52,796 nucleotides of DNA from Fredinandcohnia onubensis (GTDB lineage: Bacteria; Bacillota; Bacilli; Bacillales; Bacillaceae_L): assembly GCF_031181385.1 (NCBI RefSeq), contig NZ_JAPSKV010000018.1:1-52796 (forward strand), given 5' to 3'. This document shows positions 38,117 through 48,712 of this stretch, in pieces. Each line of letters begins with the position of its first letter. The stretch's first letter is position 1. The notes beneath the pieces were generated by a model. The model was not told the origin of the DNA, did not search any database, and saw only the letters and a list, made by a program, of their open reading frames with translations. Made by a program: the position numbers and the translations under genes.

Positions 38117-39110
38117 GGTTTCCCCTGGTACTGTTATCACTGGAAAATGGCATAAAAAATCATATCGTATTGTGAGACCTTTAGGACAAGGCGCCAACGG
38201 TATTGTCTATTTAGCGGAAAGCATGAATGGCCCTGTGGCTTTAAAAATAAGTGAAAATGGCGTGACAATTACGTCAGAGGTGAATGTACTTAAACACTTT
38301 TCAAAGGTCCAAGGCTCTGCCCTTGGACCTTCCTTTATAGATGTAGATGATTGGATTAGACCGGGAGTCACTAGCCCAATCTCCTTTTACGTTATGGAAT
38401 ATATTCGTGGAGAAAGCTTTTTGTCTTTCATTGAAAAAAGAGGTAAAGAATGGACTGGAATCCTATGTTTGCAGTTACTAGCTGATTTAGACCGACTCCA
38501 TCAGGAAGGGTGGGTTTTCGGTGACCTAAAACCTGATAATCTACTTGTTGCTGGAAACCCTCCTAAAATACGATGTATTGATGTTGGTGGAACGACTGTG
38601 CAAGGTAGAGCTATTAAGGAGTTTACCGAGTTTTTTGACCGTGGATATTGGGGAGCGGGTTCGAGAAAGGCAGAACCTTCATATGATTTATTTGCAGTTG
38701 CGATGATTATGATTAATACAGCCTATCCGAACCGATTTACAAGAACAGACCAACCAGTAAAACAACTGAAATCAATCATTGCAAATACGGAGTCTCTACG
38801 AAAAATAGATACCGTCCTCTATCAAGCGATAGATGGAAAATATCAGCGCGCGCAAGACATGAGAAAAGATCTAGTCATGAAGTTAAGCCAAGCTAGTAAG
38901 GATCAACCTTCTGTCCAAAAAACTCGCGCATCACGAAAGCCACAAACGAAGACGAAACCAACAAGAAGTAAACAATCCAGTCCAAATCTATCGAGGATAA
39001 ATAAACAACCGAAACCCAAAAAACAAAAGGGCGGAGTTCTTGAAACGGTATTGTTGCTCCTCTTTGTATCACTCGGGTATCTACTTTATCTGTATGGACA
39101 AGTTCTGTAA
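38079..39110 (+). CDS. yabT: Membrane-anchored Hanks-type Ser/Thr kinase YabT
   Basis: About 343 aa. The kinase domain runs from the glycine loop LGQGANGIVY (35-44), through K56 (VALKI), to VFGDLKPDN (catalytic D149; FGD replaces the usual HRD) and DVGG (D168; DFG replaced by DVG). Residues about 280-320 are very basic (QTKTKPTRSKQ), and one C-terminal membrane segment follows (about 322-341). B. subtilis YabT is DNA-activated, phosphorylates RecA in sporulation and lacks an external sensor domain, which this matches. GTG 38079 is tentative (AAGGAG at 38062); ATG 38082 or 38085 are alternatives. It overlaps yabS by 38 bp. Confidence 0.9.
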   Translation: MMMNNTTKSQVCKVSPGTVITGKWHKKSYRIVRPLGQGANGIVYLAESMNGPVALKISENGVTITSEVNVLKHFSKVQGSALGPSFIDVDDWIRPGVTSPISFYVMEYIRGESFLSFIEKRGKEWTGILCLQLLADLDRLHQEGWVFGDLKPDNLLVAGNPPKIRCIDVGGTTVQGRAIKEFTEFFDRGYWGAGSRKAEPSYDLFAVAMIMINTAYPNRFTRTDQPVKQLKSIIANTESLRKIDTVLYQAIDGKYQRAQDMRKDLVMKLSQASKDQPSVQKTRASRKPQTKTKPTRSKQSSPNLSRINKQPKPKKQKGGVLETVLLLLFVSLGYLLYLYGQVL

Positions 39111-39174
39111 AAATGTTTTGGAAAGTGATACGATTAACGTATTCTTTAGTTTCATAAAAAGGATTGGTCCGACA

Positions 39175-40566
39175 ATGATTGAAAAAGTAAACCAGTTTAT
39201 TGAGAAACATGAATTAATTAAGAAGGACTCAACAATAATAGTAGGGGTATCCGGTGGCCCGGATTCCCTTGCTTTATTGGATTATTTGTATCATCATCAA
39301 AAAGGTTCATATTCCACTCTTATTGCTGCTCATGTTGACCATATGTTTAGAGGGAAAGAATCAGAGGAGGATTTACTCTACGTAAAGGGATTTTGTGAGG
39401 AGTATCAAATTCCTTTTGAATCAATCCAATTCGATGTCACATCCTATAAAAAGAAACATAGTTTAAGCTCCCAGGTAGCAGCTAGAGAAATACGGTATCA
39501 TTTTTTTGATGAATTGATGAGAAAATATAAAGCAGATCATTTAGCACTTGGACATCATGGGGATGATCAAGTTGAAACGATTTTAATGAGATTGGTAAGA
39601 GGCAGTAAAGGAATCGGATATGCAGGTATACAAATAAACCGACCGTTTTCATGTGGAGCAATTATTCGACCATTTTTAGCAGTAACAAGAGCCGAAATTG
39701 AAGAGTATTGCCTCAAAATGAATCTTATTCCAAGACGCGATCCCTCAAATGAAAAAGACGACTATGTACGAAATCGTTTTAGACATCAAGTTCTTCCATT
39801 CTTAAAACAGGAAAATCCTGCGGTGCATGAGCATTTTTTGCGATTTAGTCAATACATCACAGAGGATAATCAGGTTTTAGATGAATTAACACGTGAGAAA
39901 ATGAATAAAGTAATGAAAAGGAATGAAGGTAACGAAATAGAGATTGAAATATCTACCTTTTTAACAATGCCAAAATCTTTACAAAGAAGAGGGATTCAAC
40001 TAATATTAAACTATCTCTACAAAGAACTTCCTCCTTCTCTTTCTGCCATACATATCGACAATTTGTTAATCTTCTTGGAAAGTAACCATCCTTCCGGAGA
40101 ATTGCATTTTCCTTCAGGGTTACGAATTGTAAAATCTTATGATAGTTGTACATATACTTATACGGATTATAAGGATAACGTAAGCCCCTATCGATTCCAG
40201 ATTGATTCACCTGGGCTTTATAAACTTGAAGATGGTAGTGAGATAAAGAGTCAAGTGTGGAGGAACTATCCTCGAAACTTGGTCGGAAATGACTGTTTCG
40301 TCATCGATTCAGACAATATCCAATTGCCCATTTATGTCCGTACTCGAAAAAACGGGGATAAAATGACGCTAAAAGGAATGAATGGTTCTAAAAAAGTGAA
40401 GGATATCTTCATCGATGAAAAAATACCCCTTCACCGGCGTAACCTCTGGCCGATAGTCGAGGATGAACAAGGAGAGATTTTGTGGCTTCCAGGATTGAAA
40501 AAGTCATCACATGAAGCAACATGTAAAACAAAATCACACTATATCGTACTACAATACACGCAATGA
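39175..40566 (+). CDS. tilS: tRNA(Ile)-lysidine synthase
   Basis: A 463-aa N-type ATP pyrophosphatase that converts C34 of tRNA-Ile2 (CAU) to lysidine. The PP-loop VSGGPDSLALLD is at residues 26-37; GHHGDDQVETILMRL and the C-terminal TilS domain (IRTRKNGDKMTLKGMNGSKKVKD-type, near residue 390) follow. ATG 39175 follows AAAGGATTGG; the longer frame from 39040 overlaps yabT and is rejected. hprT follows after 19 bp. Confidence 0.95.
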   Translation: MIEKVNQFIEKHELIKKDSTIIVGVSGGPDSLALLDYLYHHQKGSYSTLIAAHVDHMFRGKESEEDLLYVKGFCEEYQIPFESIQFDVTSYKKKHSLSSQVAAREIRYHFFDELMRKYKADHLALGHHGDDQVETILMRLVRGSKGIGYAGIQINRPFSCGAIIRPFLAVTRAEIEEYCLKMNLIPRRDPSNEKDDYVRNRFRHQVLPFLKQENPAVHEHFLRFSQYITEDNQVLDELTREKMNKVMKRNEGNEIEIEISTFLTMPKSLQRRGIQLILNYLYKELPPSLSAIHIDNLLIFLESNHPSGELHFPSGLRIVKSYDSCTYTYTDYKDNVSPYRFQIDSPGLYKLEDGSEIKSQVWRNYPRNLVGNDCFVIDSDNIQLPIYVRTRKNGDKMTLKGMNGSKKVKDIFIDEKIPLHRRNLWPIVEDEQGEILWLPGLKKSSHEATCKTKSHYIVLQYTQ

Positions 40567-40585
40567 TTTTAGGGGGCTTTAAAGA

Positions 40586-41125
40586 ATGAAGCAGGATATT
40601 GAGAAGGTTTTATTTTCTGAGGAAGAATTACAGCAAAAAATCAAAGAATTAGGTAATACTTTAACAGAGGACTATAAAGATAAATTTCCTTTAGCTATTG
40701 GAATACTAAAAGGAGCTATGCCTTTTATGGGCGATCTGTTAAAAAGGGTAGATACATACTTAGAAATGGATTTTATGGATGTGTCAAGCTACGGAAACTC
40801 AACCGTATCTTCTGGTGAGGTAAAAATCATCAAGGACTTGGATACTTCTGTAGAGGGAAGAGATATTTTAGTGATTGAAGATATTATCGATAGTGGTCTA
40901 ACACTAAGTTATATCGTTGAATTATTCCGTTATCGCAAGGCGAAATCCATTAAAATTGTTACACTTTTGGATAAGCCTACTGGAAGAAAGGCCGATATTA
41001 ATGCAGACTATGTTGGGTTTATTGTTCCCGATGAGTTTGTTGTTGGGTACGGTCTCGACTATGCTGAGAAATACCGCAATCTACCGTATATCGGAGTTTT
41101 AAAACCTGAGGTCTATTCAAAATAA
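40586..41125 (+). CDS. hprT: Hypoxanthine-guanine phosphoribosyltransferase
   Basis: A 179-aa purine salvage enzyme. The PRPP loop is [17 protein letters not shown] (near residues 92-108), and [13 protein letters not shown] and [16 protein letters not shown] are family blocks. It is partnered with tilS as in B. subtilis, and with ftsH downstream but separated by a terminator. Confidence 0.96.
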   Translation: MKQDIEKVLFSEEELQQKIKELGNTLTEDYKDKFPLAIGILKGAMPFMGDLLKRVDTYLEMDFMDVSSYGNSTVSSGEVKIIKDLDTSVEGRDILVIEDIIDSGLTLSYIVELFRYRKAKSIKIVTLLDKPTGRKADINADYVGFIVPDEFVVGYGLDYAEKYRNLPYIGVLKPEVYSK

Positions 41126-41154
41126 GTTTTTTGTGGAAAAACTTATACTTTTTT
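41122..41154 (+). terminator. Terminator after hprT
   Basis: ATAAGTTTTT (41122-41131) pairs with AAAAACTTAT (41137-41146), then ACTTTTTTG. The stem includes the hprT stop codon. Confidence 0.8.
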
Positions 41155-41185
41155 GAAACCTATTGGCGGGTTAAACGTAAATCAT

Positions 41186-41215
41186 TTGAATAGCAATTAT
41201 TATCTATGATACTAT
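41186..41215 (+). promoter_or_regulatory. Sigma-A promoter of ftsH
   Basis: TTGAAT, 18-bp spacer and TACTAT with an extended TG (41207-41208). It lies 37 bp before the ftsH start. Confidence 0.65.
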
Positions 41216-41251
41216 TTACTATAGTTTGTTCACCGCGGGAGGAGGTAAGGG

Positions 41252-43192
41252 ATGAATCGGATTTTTAGAAACGTCATATTCTATTTACTCATATTTTTAG
41301 TCATAATCGGAGTGGTTAGCTTCTTCCAAGGAGCCAATGGCCAGCCAGAAGTGATGAAATATGGAAAGTTTGTTGAACATCTCGAAACTGGAGATGTAAA
41401 AAATATCACGGTACAACCCGAAAGAGGCGTCTTTGAAGTAAGAGGCCAATTAAATGGCTACAAAGAGGATCAATATTTTGTAACAAATATTATCGGAAGC
41501 CAAAAAGAAGTAGATCGGATTTATGAAGCTGCGAAGAACGCAGATGTTGATATCCTTAAAGCGAAGGAAACAAGTGGTTGGGTAACCTTCTTTACGTCGA
41601 TTATCCCATTTGTTATCATCTTTATTTTATTCTTCTTCCTACTTAACCAAGCCCAAGGCGGCGGCAGTAGGGTTATGAACTTTGGTAAGAGTAAAGCGAA
41701 GTTATATAGCGAAGAAAAGAAAAAGGTTAGATTTAAAGATGTTGCAGGTGCGGACGAAGAGAAGCAAGAGCTTATTGAAGTAGTTGAGTTTTTGAAAGAC
41801 CCACGCAAATTTGCTGATCTAGGTGCAAGAATTCCAAAAGGTATTCTCCTTGTTGGACCTCCTGGAACAGGTAAAACATTGCTTGCCCGAGCGGCTGCTG
41901 GTGAAGCGGGAGTTCCGTTCTTCTCTATCAGTGGTTCAGATTTCGTTGAAATGTTCGTAGGGGTTGGTGCTTCACGTGTACGTGACTTATTTGAAAATGC
42001 TAAGAAAAATGCGCCATGTATCATTTTTATAGATGAAATTGATGCAGTTGGACGTCAGCGTGGTGCAGGTCTTGGTGGCGGTCATGATGAGCGTGAGCAA
42101 ACCTTAAACCAATTGCTAGTTGAGATGGACGGATTCGGTGCAAACGAAGGTATCATCATCGTTGCAGCAACAAACCGCCCAGACATTCTAGATCCTGCCC
42201 TTCTACGTCCAGGACGTTTTGACCGTCAAATTACAGTTGACCGTCCTGATGTTAAAGGAAGAGAAGCCGTTTTAAGAGTTCATGCTCGTAATAAGCCTTT
42301 TGATGAATCGGTTGATCTAAAAGCTATCGCTGCAAGAACTCCAGGATTCTCAGGTGCAGACCTAGAAAACTTACTTAATGAAGCAGCACTCGTTGCCGCT
42401 CGACAAAACAAGAAGAAAATTGATATGGCGGATCTTGATGAAGCGTCAGACCGCGTAATTGCAGGTCCAGCGAAAAAGAACCGTGTTATTTCGAAAAAAG
42501 AACGCAATATCGTAGCGTTCCACGAAGCGGGACATACCGTTATTGGAATGGTACTTGATGAAGCGGATATGGTTCACAAGGTAACGATCGTGCCTCGTGG
42601 TCAAGCCGGCGGTTATGCAGTAATGCTTCCTAAGGAAGACCGTTACTTCATGACAAAACCTGAATTATTGGATAAAATCACAGGTCTATTAGGTGGTCGT
42701 GTAGCAGAAGAAATTACATTTGGAGAAGTGAGTACAGGTGCTCATAACGATTTCCAACGTGCTACAGGTATTGCTCGTAAAATGGTTACCGAATATGGAA
42801 TGAGTGAAAAATTAGGTCCTCTTCAATTTGGTCAAGCGCAGGGTGGTCAAGTGTTCTTAGGACGCGATATCCATAATGAGCAAAACTATAGCGATGCTAT
42901 TGCACATGAAATTGATCTTGAGATTCAACGCTTCATTAAGGAAAGCTACGAGAAAGCTCGTCAAATCCTTACAGAAAATCAAGATAAACTTAAGCTTATC
43001 GCAGAGACATTACTTGAGGTTGAAACTTTAGATGCTGCCCAAATTAAGAGCTTATTCGAAGAAGGTAAGTTACCTGAACGACCAGTAGCACTTGAAGAAG
43101 CAGACAAACCGAAAGAAGATGTAAAAGTTACAATTAACTCTAAAAAAGATAATGAAGTAACTGAAGGCGAAAACAAGAATAAAGAAGATTAA
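41252..43192 (+). CDS. ftsH: ATP-dependent zinc metalloprotease FtsH
   Basis: A 646-aa membrane AAA+ protease. An N-terminal membrane segment (about residues 5-25), an external domain, and a second membrane segment (about 112-132) are followed by Walker A GPPGTGKT, Walker [12 protein letters not shown], the SRH ([19 protein letters not shown]) and the zinc site HEAGH with a later metal Asp. The C-terminal tail is charged. It degrades membrane and regulatory proteins, including sporulation checkpoint factors such as SpoVM targets. GGGAGGAGG precedes the ATG. Confidence 0.97.
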   Translation: MNRIFRNVIFYLLIFLVIIGVVSFFQGANGQPEVMKYGKFVEHLETGDVKNITVQPERGVFEVRGQLNGYKEDQYFVTNIIGSQKEVDRIYEAAKNADVDILKAKETSGWVTFFTSIIPFVIIFILFFFLLNQAQGGGSRVMNFGKSKAKLYSEEKKKVRFKDVAGADEEKQELIEVVEFLKDPRKFADLGARIPKGILLVGPPGTGKTLLARAAAGEAGVPFFSISGSDFVEMFVGVGASRVRDLFENAKKNAPCIIFIDEIDAVGRQRGAGLGGGHDEREQTLNQLLVEMDGFGANEGIIIVAATNRPDILDPALLRPGRFDRQITVDRPDVKGREAVLRVHARNKPFDESVDLKAIAARTPGFSGADLENLLNEAALVAARQNKKKIDMADLDEASDRVIAGPAKKNRVISKKERNIVAFHEAGHTVIGMVLDEADMVHKVTIVPRGQAGGYAVMLPKEDRYFMTKPELLDKITGLLGGRVAEEITFGEVSTGAHNDFQRATGIARKMVTEYGMSEKLGPLQFGQAQGGQVFLGRDIHNEQNYSDAIAHEIDLEIQRFIKESYEKARQILTENQDKLKLIAETLLEVETLDAAQIKSLFEEGKLPERPVALEEADKPKEDVKVTINSKKDNEVTEGENKNKED

Positions 43193-43198
43193 AGTAAG

Positions 43199-43235
43199 AG
43201 GTGTCTACAACGAAATTGTAGACACCTTTTTGTTT
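43199..43235 (+). terminator. Terminator after ftsH
   Basis: A perfect 12-bp stem AGGTGTCTACAA / TTGTAGACACCT with a 5-nt loop and five T residues. Confidence 0.93.
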
Positions 43236-43335
43236 TCATGTAAACCCCCGACTGAGTAAAGTTAATTGTGGAATACTAAAAAGCAGGTGTGGTATGATGT
43301 TTGCAAAGTCATACGTTATATGTTGGGGGTACTTC

Positions 43336-44112
43336 ATGATTTTTGTTTTTGATGTGGGAAACACGAATATGGTTTTAGGGGTATTTGAAAATAATGTATT
43401 AAAGCATCATTGGAGAATTGAAACAAGTCGAAACAAAACAGAAGATGAATATGGACTTGTTATTAAGTCATTATTAGAACATGAAGGATTAACCTTCAAG
43501 GATATTAAGGGTATAATAATGTCCTCTGTCGTTCCACCTATTATGTTCGCTCTGGAACGAATGTGCCTAAAGTATTTTGGTATAAAACCAATGGTGGTCG
43601 GACCAGGTATTAAGACAGGCCTAAACATAAAATATGATAATCCGAAGGAAGTGGGTGCTGACAGGATCGTCAATGCTGTTGCAGGAATTCATTTATATGG
43701 AAGTCCACTTATCATTGTTGATTTTGGTACAGCAACAACTTACTGCTACATAAATGAGAAGAAGCAATACATGGGTGGCGCGATTGCACCGGGAATAGCG
43801 ATTTCAACAGAGGCTTTATATTCAAGGGCTGCTAAGTTGCCAAGAATTGAAATTGCCCGTCCCGAAGGTGTGATTGGAAGAAACACAGTAAGTGCGATGC
43901 AAGCAGGTATATTATTTGGTTACGTTGGTCAGGTTGAAGGTATAGTAGCCCGCATCAAAGCACAGGCGATTGAAAAACCAAAAGTAATTGCGACCGGTGG
44001 ACTAGCTGCACTAATCGCTGCTGAATCAAATGCAATTGATGAGGTTGACCCATTTTTAACATTAAAAGGCTTGCAGCTTATCTATCAACGCAATACGGAA
44101 GCAAAAGGCTGA
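43336..44112 (+). CDS. coaX: Type III pantothenate kinase
   Basis: A 258-aa enzyme for the first step of CoA synthesis. The acetate-kinase-fold phosphate loop is [10 protein letters not shown] (residues 6-15); [19 protein letters not shown] and GGAIAPGI are further CoaX motifs. ATG 43336 follows TTGGGGG; an upstream in-frame ATG at 43294 lacks a ribosome site. The gene is followed by hslO after 35 bp. Confidence 0.95.
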   Translation: MIFVFDVGNTNMVLGVFENNVLKHHWRIETSRNKTEDEYGLVIKSLLEHEGLTFKDIKGIIMSSVVPPIMFALERMCLKYFGIKPMVVGPGIKTGLNIKYDNPKEVGADRIVNAVAGIHLYGSPLIIVDFGTATTYCYINEKKQYMGGAIAPGIAISTEALYSRAAKLPRIEIARPEGVIGRNTVSAMQAGILFGYVGQVEGIVARIKAQAIEKPKVIATGGLAALIAAESNAIDEVDPFLTLKGLQLIYQRNTEAKG

Positions 44113-44147
44113 TAACATCAACGAACAACATGAAAAGGAGAAAAACA

Positions 44148-45026
44148 ATGAGTGATTATTTGATTAAGGCATTAGCCTATGATGGACAGGTTCGCGCATA
44201 TGCGATAGATTCAACAGAAACAGTTGCTGAGGCTCAAAGACGCCATTATACATGGCCAACTGCTTCTGCTGCACTTGGAAGAACGATGACAGCAGGTGTT
44301 ATGTTAGGTGCCACGCTAAAGGGTGAAGTCAAGCTGACGATTAAAGTTGAGGGTGGAGGACCAATTGGAATTATCCTTGTTGATACAAATGCGAAAGGTG
44401 AAGTAAGAGGATATGTTACAAATCCACAAACGCATTTTGACTTAAATGAACATGGGAAACTGGATGTAAGAAGAGCGGTTGGAACAGATGGTACGTTAAC
44501 AGTTGTTAAGGATGTAGGCATGAGGGAACAATTTTCTGGTCAAGTTCCAATTGTTTCAGGAGAATTAGGAGAGGATTTTACCTATTATCTCGTTACTTCT
44601 GAGCAGACTCCTTCATCAGTTGGAGTAGGCGTTTTAGTGAATCCAGATAATTCAATCTTAGCTGCTGGAGGATTCCTCATTCAGCTTATGCCTGGTACTG
44701 ATGAGGTCACAATATCTCGAATTGAAAAAAGACTACAAGAAATAGAGCCAATCTCAAAAATGATTGAAAAGGGACTTACGCCAGAGGACGTCTTAGCAGA
44801 GATTATTGGCAAGGATCAACTTAAAATTCTTGAAAAGATGCCAGTTTCCTTTGTCTGCCCTTGCTCAAAAGAACGAATTGAACGTGCAATTATCAGCCTT
44901 GGCACAGATGAGATCGAGGCAATGATTGAAGAAGATGGTAAAGCAGAGGCACAATGTCATTTTTGTAATGAAAAGTATCATTTTTCAAAAGATGAGTTAA
45001 TAGAATTAAAAAACCAAACAAAGTAA
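44148..45026 (+). CDS. hslO: 33-kDa chaperonin Hsp33 (redox-regulated)
   Basis: A 292-aa holdase activated by oxidative stress. The C-terminal redox switch has all four zinc cysteines: C237 and C239 (CPC) and C270 and C273 (CHFC). AAAAGGAG precedes ATG 44148; the ATG at 44130 lies in that site. yacD follows 19 bp later. Confidence 0.96.
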   Translation: MSDYLIKALAYDGQVRAYAIDSTETVAEAQRRHYTWPTASAALGRTMTAGVMLGATLKGEVKLTIKVEGGGPIGIILVDTNAKGEVRGYVTNPQTHFDLNEHGKLDVRRAVGTDGTLTVVKDVGMREQFSGQVPIVSGELGEDFTYYLVTSEQTPSSVGVGVLVNPDNSILAAGGFLIQLMPGTDEVTISRIEKRLQEIEPISKMIEKGLTPEDVLAEIIGKDQLKILEKMPVSFVCPCSKERIERAIISLGTDEIEAMIEEDGKAEAQCHFCNEKYHFSKDELIELKNQTK

Positions 45027-45045
45027 GGTAATGGGAGATGGGAAG

Positions 45046-45957
45046 ATGAATCAAAAGATATTGTGGTCAATTATTGCTGCTCTCGTTATCACAAACTGTT
45101 TGTCGGTTGTTTACTTTACCGCAGCTAAACCAGAGGAAAAAACGGTTAAGGCTTCTAAAGCAATTGTCGCAAACGGTGAAGAAGAGGTAGTTGCAACAAT
45201 TGGGGAAATAACCATAACAAGACAACAATGGTTAAATGAACTTGAAGGTCGATACGGGAAACAAATTTTAGAAGAGATGATTGATGAAGAAGTAGTCCGT
45301 CAATTGGCCGAAAAGCATCAGATCACCTTATCTGAAGATGCAATTGATCGTGAGTTAACATTAATAAAGACGATGTATAACACGATTGACCATGAAAAAA
45401 TAAATGACGAGCATTGGAAGGAACAAATTGAGTTAAGCATTTTATTAGAAGAGCTATTAACAAAGGATGCTGTTATTTCCGAAGAGGAAATGAAACATTT
45501 TTATAAGGAAAATAAGCATTTATATGAAATTCCGAAATCGTACCACCTTTCCCATATTGTTGTGAAAACAAAAGAAACTGCGGAACAGGTACGGGATGAA
45601 TTAAAAAATGGTTCAAGCTTTTCAGCGCTTGCAATGGAGAAATCAATTGACGAGTTTTCAGCAAATCGTGGCGGTGAACTTGGATATGTAAATGCGGAAA
45701 ATGGGTATGCGCCAGACAACTATTTAGAAGTTGCTGAGAATCTGAAACCAAATGAGTGGAGTGAACCGATCCAAGTAGAGAATGGTTATGCGGTGGTTAT
45801 CCTTCATGAGGTAATTGATGCAGTAACCTATTCCTATGAAGATGTAAAGGATCAAATCAAGCGCCAAATTGCAATTGATCAGGTGAATGGAACGATCTCT
45901 GTAGAGCCATTTTGGAAGGAGCTTGATGTAAAGTGGTTCTATGAAAAACAGCACTAA
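45046..45957 (+). CDS. yacD: Membrane-anchored parvulin-type peptidyl-prolyl isomerase (YacD)
   Basis: A 303-aa extracytoplasmic protein. A hydrophobic N-terminal anchor (about residues 5-27) is followed by a SurA-N-like region and a parvulin PpiC domain (about 155-250: SYHLSHIVVKTKETAEQV, then SFSALAMEKSIDEFSANRGGELGY). Unlike PrsA it lacks a convincing lipobox, although ITNC at about residue 16 is vaguely similar. ATG 45046 follows GAGATGGGA; the upstream ATG at 45031 is possible. Confidence 0.88.
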   Translation: MNQKILWSIIAALVITNCLSVVYFTAAKPEEKTVKASKAIVANGEEEVVATIGEITITRQQWLNELEGRYGKQILEEMIDEEVVRQLAEKHQITLSEDAIDRELTLIKTMYNTIDHEKINDEHWKEQIELSILLEELLTKDAVISEEEMKHFYKENKHLYEIPKSYHLSHIVVKTKETAEQVRDELKNGSSFSALAMEKSIDEFSANRGGELGYVNAENGYAPDNYLEVAENLKPNEWSEPIQVENGYAVVILHEVIDAVTYSYEDVKDQIKRQIAIDQVNGTISVEPFWKELDVKWFYEKQH

Positions 45958-45996
45958 TATTCAGAAAAAACTCACAACCTGTAAGTGGCAAATTCA

Positions 45997-46025
45997 TTGA
46001 CTTTTATGGGTGAAGTTGTTAAATT
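45997..46025 (+). promoter_or_regulatory. Sigma-A promoter of cysK
   Basis: TTGACT, 17-bp spacer and TAAATT, 44 bp before the start. I do not see a convincing CymR box or S-box riboswitch. Confidence 0.65.
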
Positions 46026-46068
46026 GTAGATAAAACCAATAAAAATAGTAGGGATTGAGGGTGGAATC

Positions 46069-46998
46069 ATGACAAGAGTAGCAAATTCAATCTATGAGTT
46101 AATCGGTCAAACACCAGTTGTAAAGCTTAACCACTTAGTTGATGAAGATAGTGCTGATGTTTATGTGAAGCTTGAGTTCTTTAACCCAGGTAGTAGTGTA
46201 AAAGATAGAATCGCTTTAGCGATGATTGAAGCAGCAGAGAAAAAAGGGGAATTAAAACCAGGTGATACTATTATTGAGCCAACTAGTGGAAACACTGGTA
46301 TCGGTTTAGCAATGGTTGCAGCCGCTAAAGGTTTAAAGGCAATCCTTGTAATGCCTGATACAATGAGTATGGAGCGTCGTAACCTTTTACGTGCATATGG
46401 AGCGGAGCTTGTTTTAACACCAGGTTCTGAAGGAATGAAAGGTGCTGTAAACAAGGCAGAAGAGCTTGTTAAAGAACATGGCTATTTCATGGCACAACAA
46501 TTTGATAATGAAGCAAACCCTGAAATTCACCGTTTAACGACTGGTAAAGAAATTGTTGAACAGATGGGTGACCAATTAGATGCTTTTGTATCAGGTATTG
46601 GTACAGGTGGAACAATTACTGGAGCGGGTACCGTTTTAAAAGAGAATTATCCAAACATCCATATTGTTGCAGTAGAACCAGCTGACTCTGCCATTCTTTC
46701 TGGTGGAAAACCGGGTCCTCACAAAATCCAGGGAATAGGTGCAAACTTTGTACCGAGCGTTTTAAATACTGAAATATATGATGAAGTATTTACAGTTAAA
46801 AATGAAGAAGCAATCGAATATGCACGCCGTACAGGTCAAGAGGAGGGATTCCTTGTAGGTATTTCTTCTGGCGCTGCTATCTTTGCTGCACTTCAAGTTG
46901 CGAAAAAATTAGGTAAAGGCAAGAAGGTACTCGCAGTTGTCCCTGATAATGGTGAGCGTTACTTAAGTACAGTTCTTTATCAATTTGATGAGCAATAA
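46069..46998 (+). CDS. cysK: O-acetylserine (thiol) lyase / cysteine synthase A
   Basis: A 309-aa fold-type II PLP enzyme. The Schiff-base lysine is in PGSSVKDR (near residue 45), the substrate loop is EPTSGNTG (near residues 69-76) and the PLP-phosphate loop is [10 protein letters not shown] (near 177-186). It makes cysteine from O-acetylserine and sulfide. In B. subtilis the protein also acts with CymR in cysteine-responsive regulation. In B. subtilis pabB follows; here pabB is missing. Confidence 0.97.
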   Translation: MTRVANSIYELIGQTPVVKLNHLVDEDSADVYVKLEFFNPGSSVKDRIALAMIEAAEKKGELKPGDTIIEPTSGNTGIGLAMVAAAKGLKAILVMPDTMSMERRNLLRAYGAELVLTPGSEGMKGAVNKAEELVKEHGYFMAQQFDNEANPEIHRLTTGKEIVEQMGDQLDAFVSGIGTGGTITGAGTVLKENYPNIHIVAVEPADSAILSGGKPGPHKIQGIGANFVPSVLNTEIYDEVFTVKNEEAIEYARRTGQEEGFLVGISSGAAIFAALQVAKKLGKGKKVLAVVPDNGERYLSTVLYQFDEQ

Positions 46999-47020
46999 GT
47001 AAAGACGTTTGTCAACATTC

Positions 47021-47056
47021 AAAAGAGTCTATCCTTCTAGGATAAGACTCTTTTTT
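47021..47056 (+). terminator. Terminator after cysK
   Basis: AAAAGAGTCT(T)ATCCT and AGGATAAGACTCTTTT pair around TCT, with six T residues. Confidence 0.9.
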
Positions 47057-47180
47057 CAATTAGATGGTGTACCAGTAATCGTATATCATGTAAAATATAA
47101 AAATAGACGATCTATAGATGTAAGCATAGAGCTGAGTGAAGTAGAGTTTTTTAAAAAATTTGAGTATGAGGTGAGCTAAG

Positions 47181-47777
47181 ATGATCGTAATGATTGATAA
47201 TTATGACTCGTTTACATTTAATTTAGTGCAGTATGTGGGAGAATTAGGAGAAGAGATCATCGTCAAAAGAAACGATGAAATCACAGTCCAGGAAATAGAG
47301 GAATTATCCCCCGATTTAATCATGATTTCCCCTGGGCCTTGTACGCCGAATGAGGCTGGAATTAGTCTTGAGACAATCTCTCATTTTTCAGGGCTTATAC
47401 CGATTTTTGGTGTGTGCCTTGGTCATCAAGCGATTGCCCAATCGTTTGGTGGAGATGTAATTAAAGCTCAAAGGCTTATGCATGGTAAAACATCTGAAAT
47501 TATACATGATGGTAAAACTATCTTTTCAGGACTTGAGCAGCCTTTTACAGCTACTCGATATCATTCCCTAATCGTAAAAAAGGAAACAATTCCTGCGTGT
47601 TTAGAAATATCAGCTGAAACAGCAGAGGGTGAAATCATGGCAATCCGTCACAAGGAATATCCGATCGAGGGTGTCCAATTTCATCCAGAGTCCATAATGA
47701 CTAATGCTGGGAAGCAACTGATTGAAAATGTAATTAAACAATTCATCAGTAATAAAAGTGAAGTACGATCAAACTAA
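47181..47777 (+). CDS. pabA: Aminodeoxychorismate/anthranilate synthase glutamine amidotransferase
   Basis: A 198-aa class I glutamine amidotransferase. The triad is visible: GVCLGHQ (Cys near residue 79) and VQFHPES (His and Glu near residues 168-170). It supplies ammonia to PabB, and in Bacillus also to TrpE, so it is shared between folate and tryptophan synthesis. GAGGTGAG precedes the ATG. Neither pabB nor pabC is in this cluster, so its partner must be encoded elsewhere. Confidence 0.95.
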   Translation: MIVMIDNYDSFTFNLVQYVGELGEEIIVKRNDEITVQEIEELSPDLIMISPGPCTPNEAGISLETISHFSGLIPIFGVCLGHQAIAQSFGGDVIKAQRLMHGKTSEIIHDGKTIFSGLEQPFTATRYHSLIVKKETIPACLEISAETAEGEIMAIRHKEYPIEGVQFHPESIMTNAGKQLIENVIKQFISNKSEVRSN

Positions 47778-47789
47778 AAAAATCAGAGT

Positions 47790-47827
47790 GCCTGTTTTTA
47801 GTACATATATTATATATCCAGACAGGC
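47790..47827 (+). other. Inverted repeat between pabA and folP
   Basis: GCCTGT (47790-47795) and ACAGGC (47822-47827) with an AT-rich loop containing ATATATTATATAT. It lies where B. subtilis has pabC. No T-tract, so not a clear terminator. Confidence 0.4.
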
Positions 47828-47864
47828 TTATATTGTATAACCGAATAATAAAGGAGTTTGAGAA

Positions 47865-48707
47865 ATGGACCAAAGCAGAGCGAGCAGACCAACACTAACA
47901 TGTGGTCCTTATCAATTAGACTTTTCGAAAAAAACGATGATCATGGGAATTCTAAATATCACACCCGATTCATTTTCAGATGGAGGATCCTATATTGACC
48001 TAGATGCCGCTATTCGGCACGCCAAAGAAATGGTCGAGAATGGTGCAGATATTATTGATGTTGGTGGTGAATCGACAAGGCCTGGACATGAAAGAATCTC
48101 TGACGAAGCTGAAATTGCTAGAGTGGTTCCAATCATTCAGGCGTTGGTAAAAGAAGTTCACGTACCTATTTCGATCGATACCTACAAGTCTGAGGTAGCG
48201 AAACAGGCGATTGAAGCAGGAGCACATATTATTAATGATATTTGGGGTGCAAAAGCAGACCCTAAAATGGCAGAGGTGGCGGCAACCTATCAAGTGCCGA
48301 TTATTCTCATGCATAACCGAGATAATAAAAACTATAAGAATCTTATTGATGATATGATCGTTGATTTAAAAGAAAGCATTAAAATTGTAAAAGCTGCAGG
48401 TGTGAAGGATGAGAATATTATCATAGACCCAGGAGTAGGCTTTGCGAAAACCTTTGAAGGAAATATTGAAACGATTCGTCAACTAGACAAATTTTCTGAC
48501 CTAGGTTATCCAATACTACTAGGAACTTCAAGGAAGTCCTTCATTGGGAAAATTTTTGATTTACCACCAAAGGAACGTGATGAAGCAACTGGTGCAACGA
48601 CTTGCCTCGGCATTCAAAAGGGCTGTGATATCGTCCGTGTACACAATGTGAGGGTCAATGCTAGGCTTGCTAAAATGATGGATGTCCTTGTTGGTAAAGG
48701 GGAATAA
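47865..48707 (+). CDS. folP: Dihydropteroate synthase
   Basis: A 280-aa TIM-barrel enzyme (sul in B. subtilis) joining 7,8-dihydropterin pyrophosphate with p-aminobenzoate. Motifs are GILNITPDSFSDGG, DVGGESTRPGHE (pyrophosphate loop), DIWGAK, PGVGFAK and GTSRKSFIG. AAAGGAG precedes the ATG. folB begins 5 bp after the stop, giving a compact folP-folB-folK operon. Confidence 0.96.
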   Translation: MDQSRASRPTLTCGPYQLDFSKKTMIMGILNITPDSFSDGGSYIDLDAAIRHAKEMVENGADIIDVGGESTRPGHERISDEAEIARVVPIIQALVKEVHVPISIDTYKSEVAKQAIEAGAHIINDIWGAKADPKMAEVAATYQVPIILMHNRDNKNYKNLIDDMIVDLKESIKIVKAAGVKDENIIIDPGVGFAKTFEGNIETIRQLDKFSDLGYPILLGTSRKSFIGKIFDLPPKERDEATGATTCLGIQKGCDIVRVHNVRVNARLAKMMDVLVGKGE

Positions 48708-48712
48708 CGATA

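Noticed and set aside
45958-46068. S-box riboswitch or CymR box before cysK
   Set aside because: The gap is too short for an S-box, and I could not match a convincing CymR operator.
47058-47180. pabA promoter
   Set aside because: Several AT-rich hexamers resemble -10 elements, but none has a matching -35.
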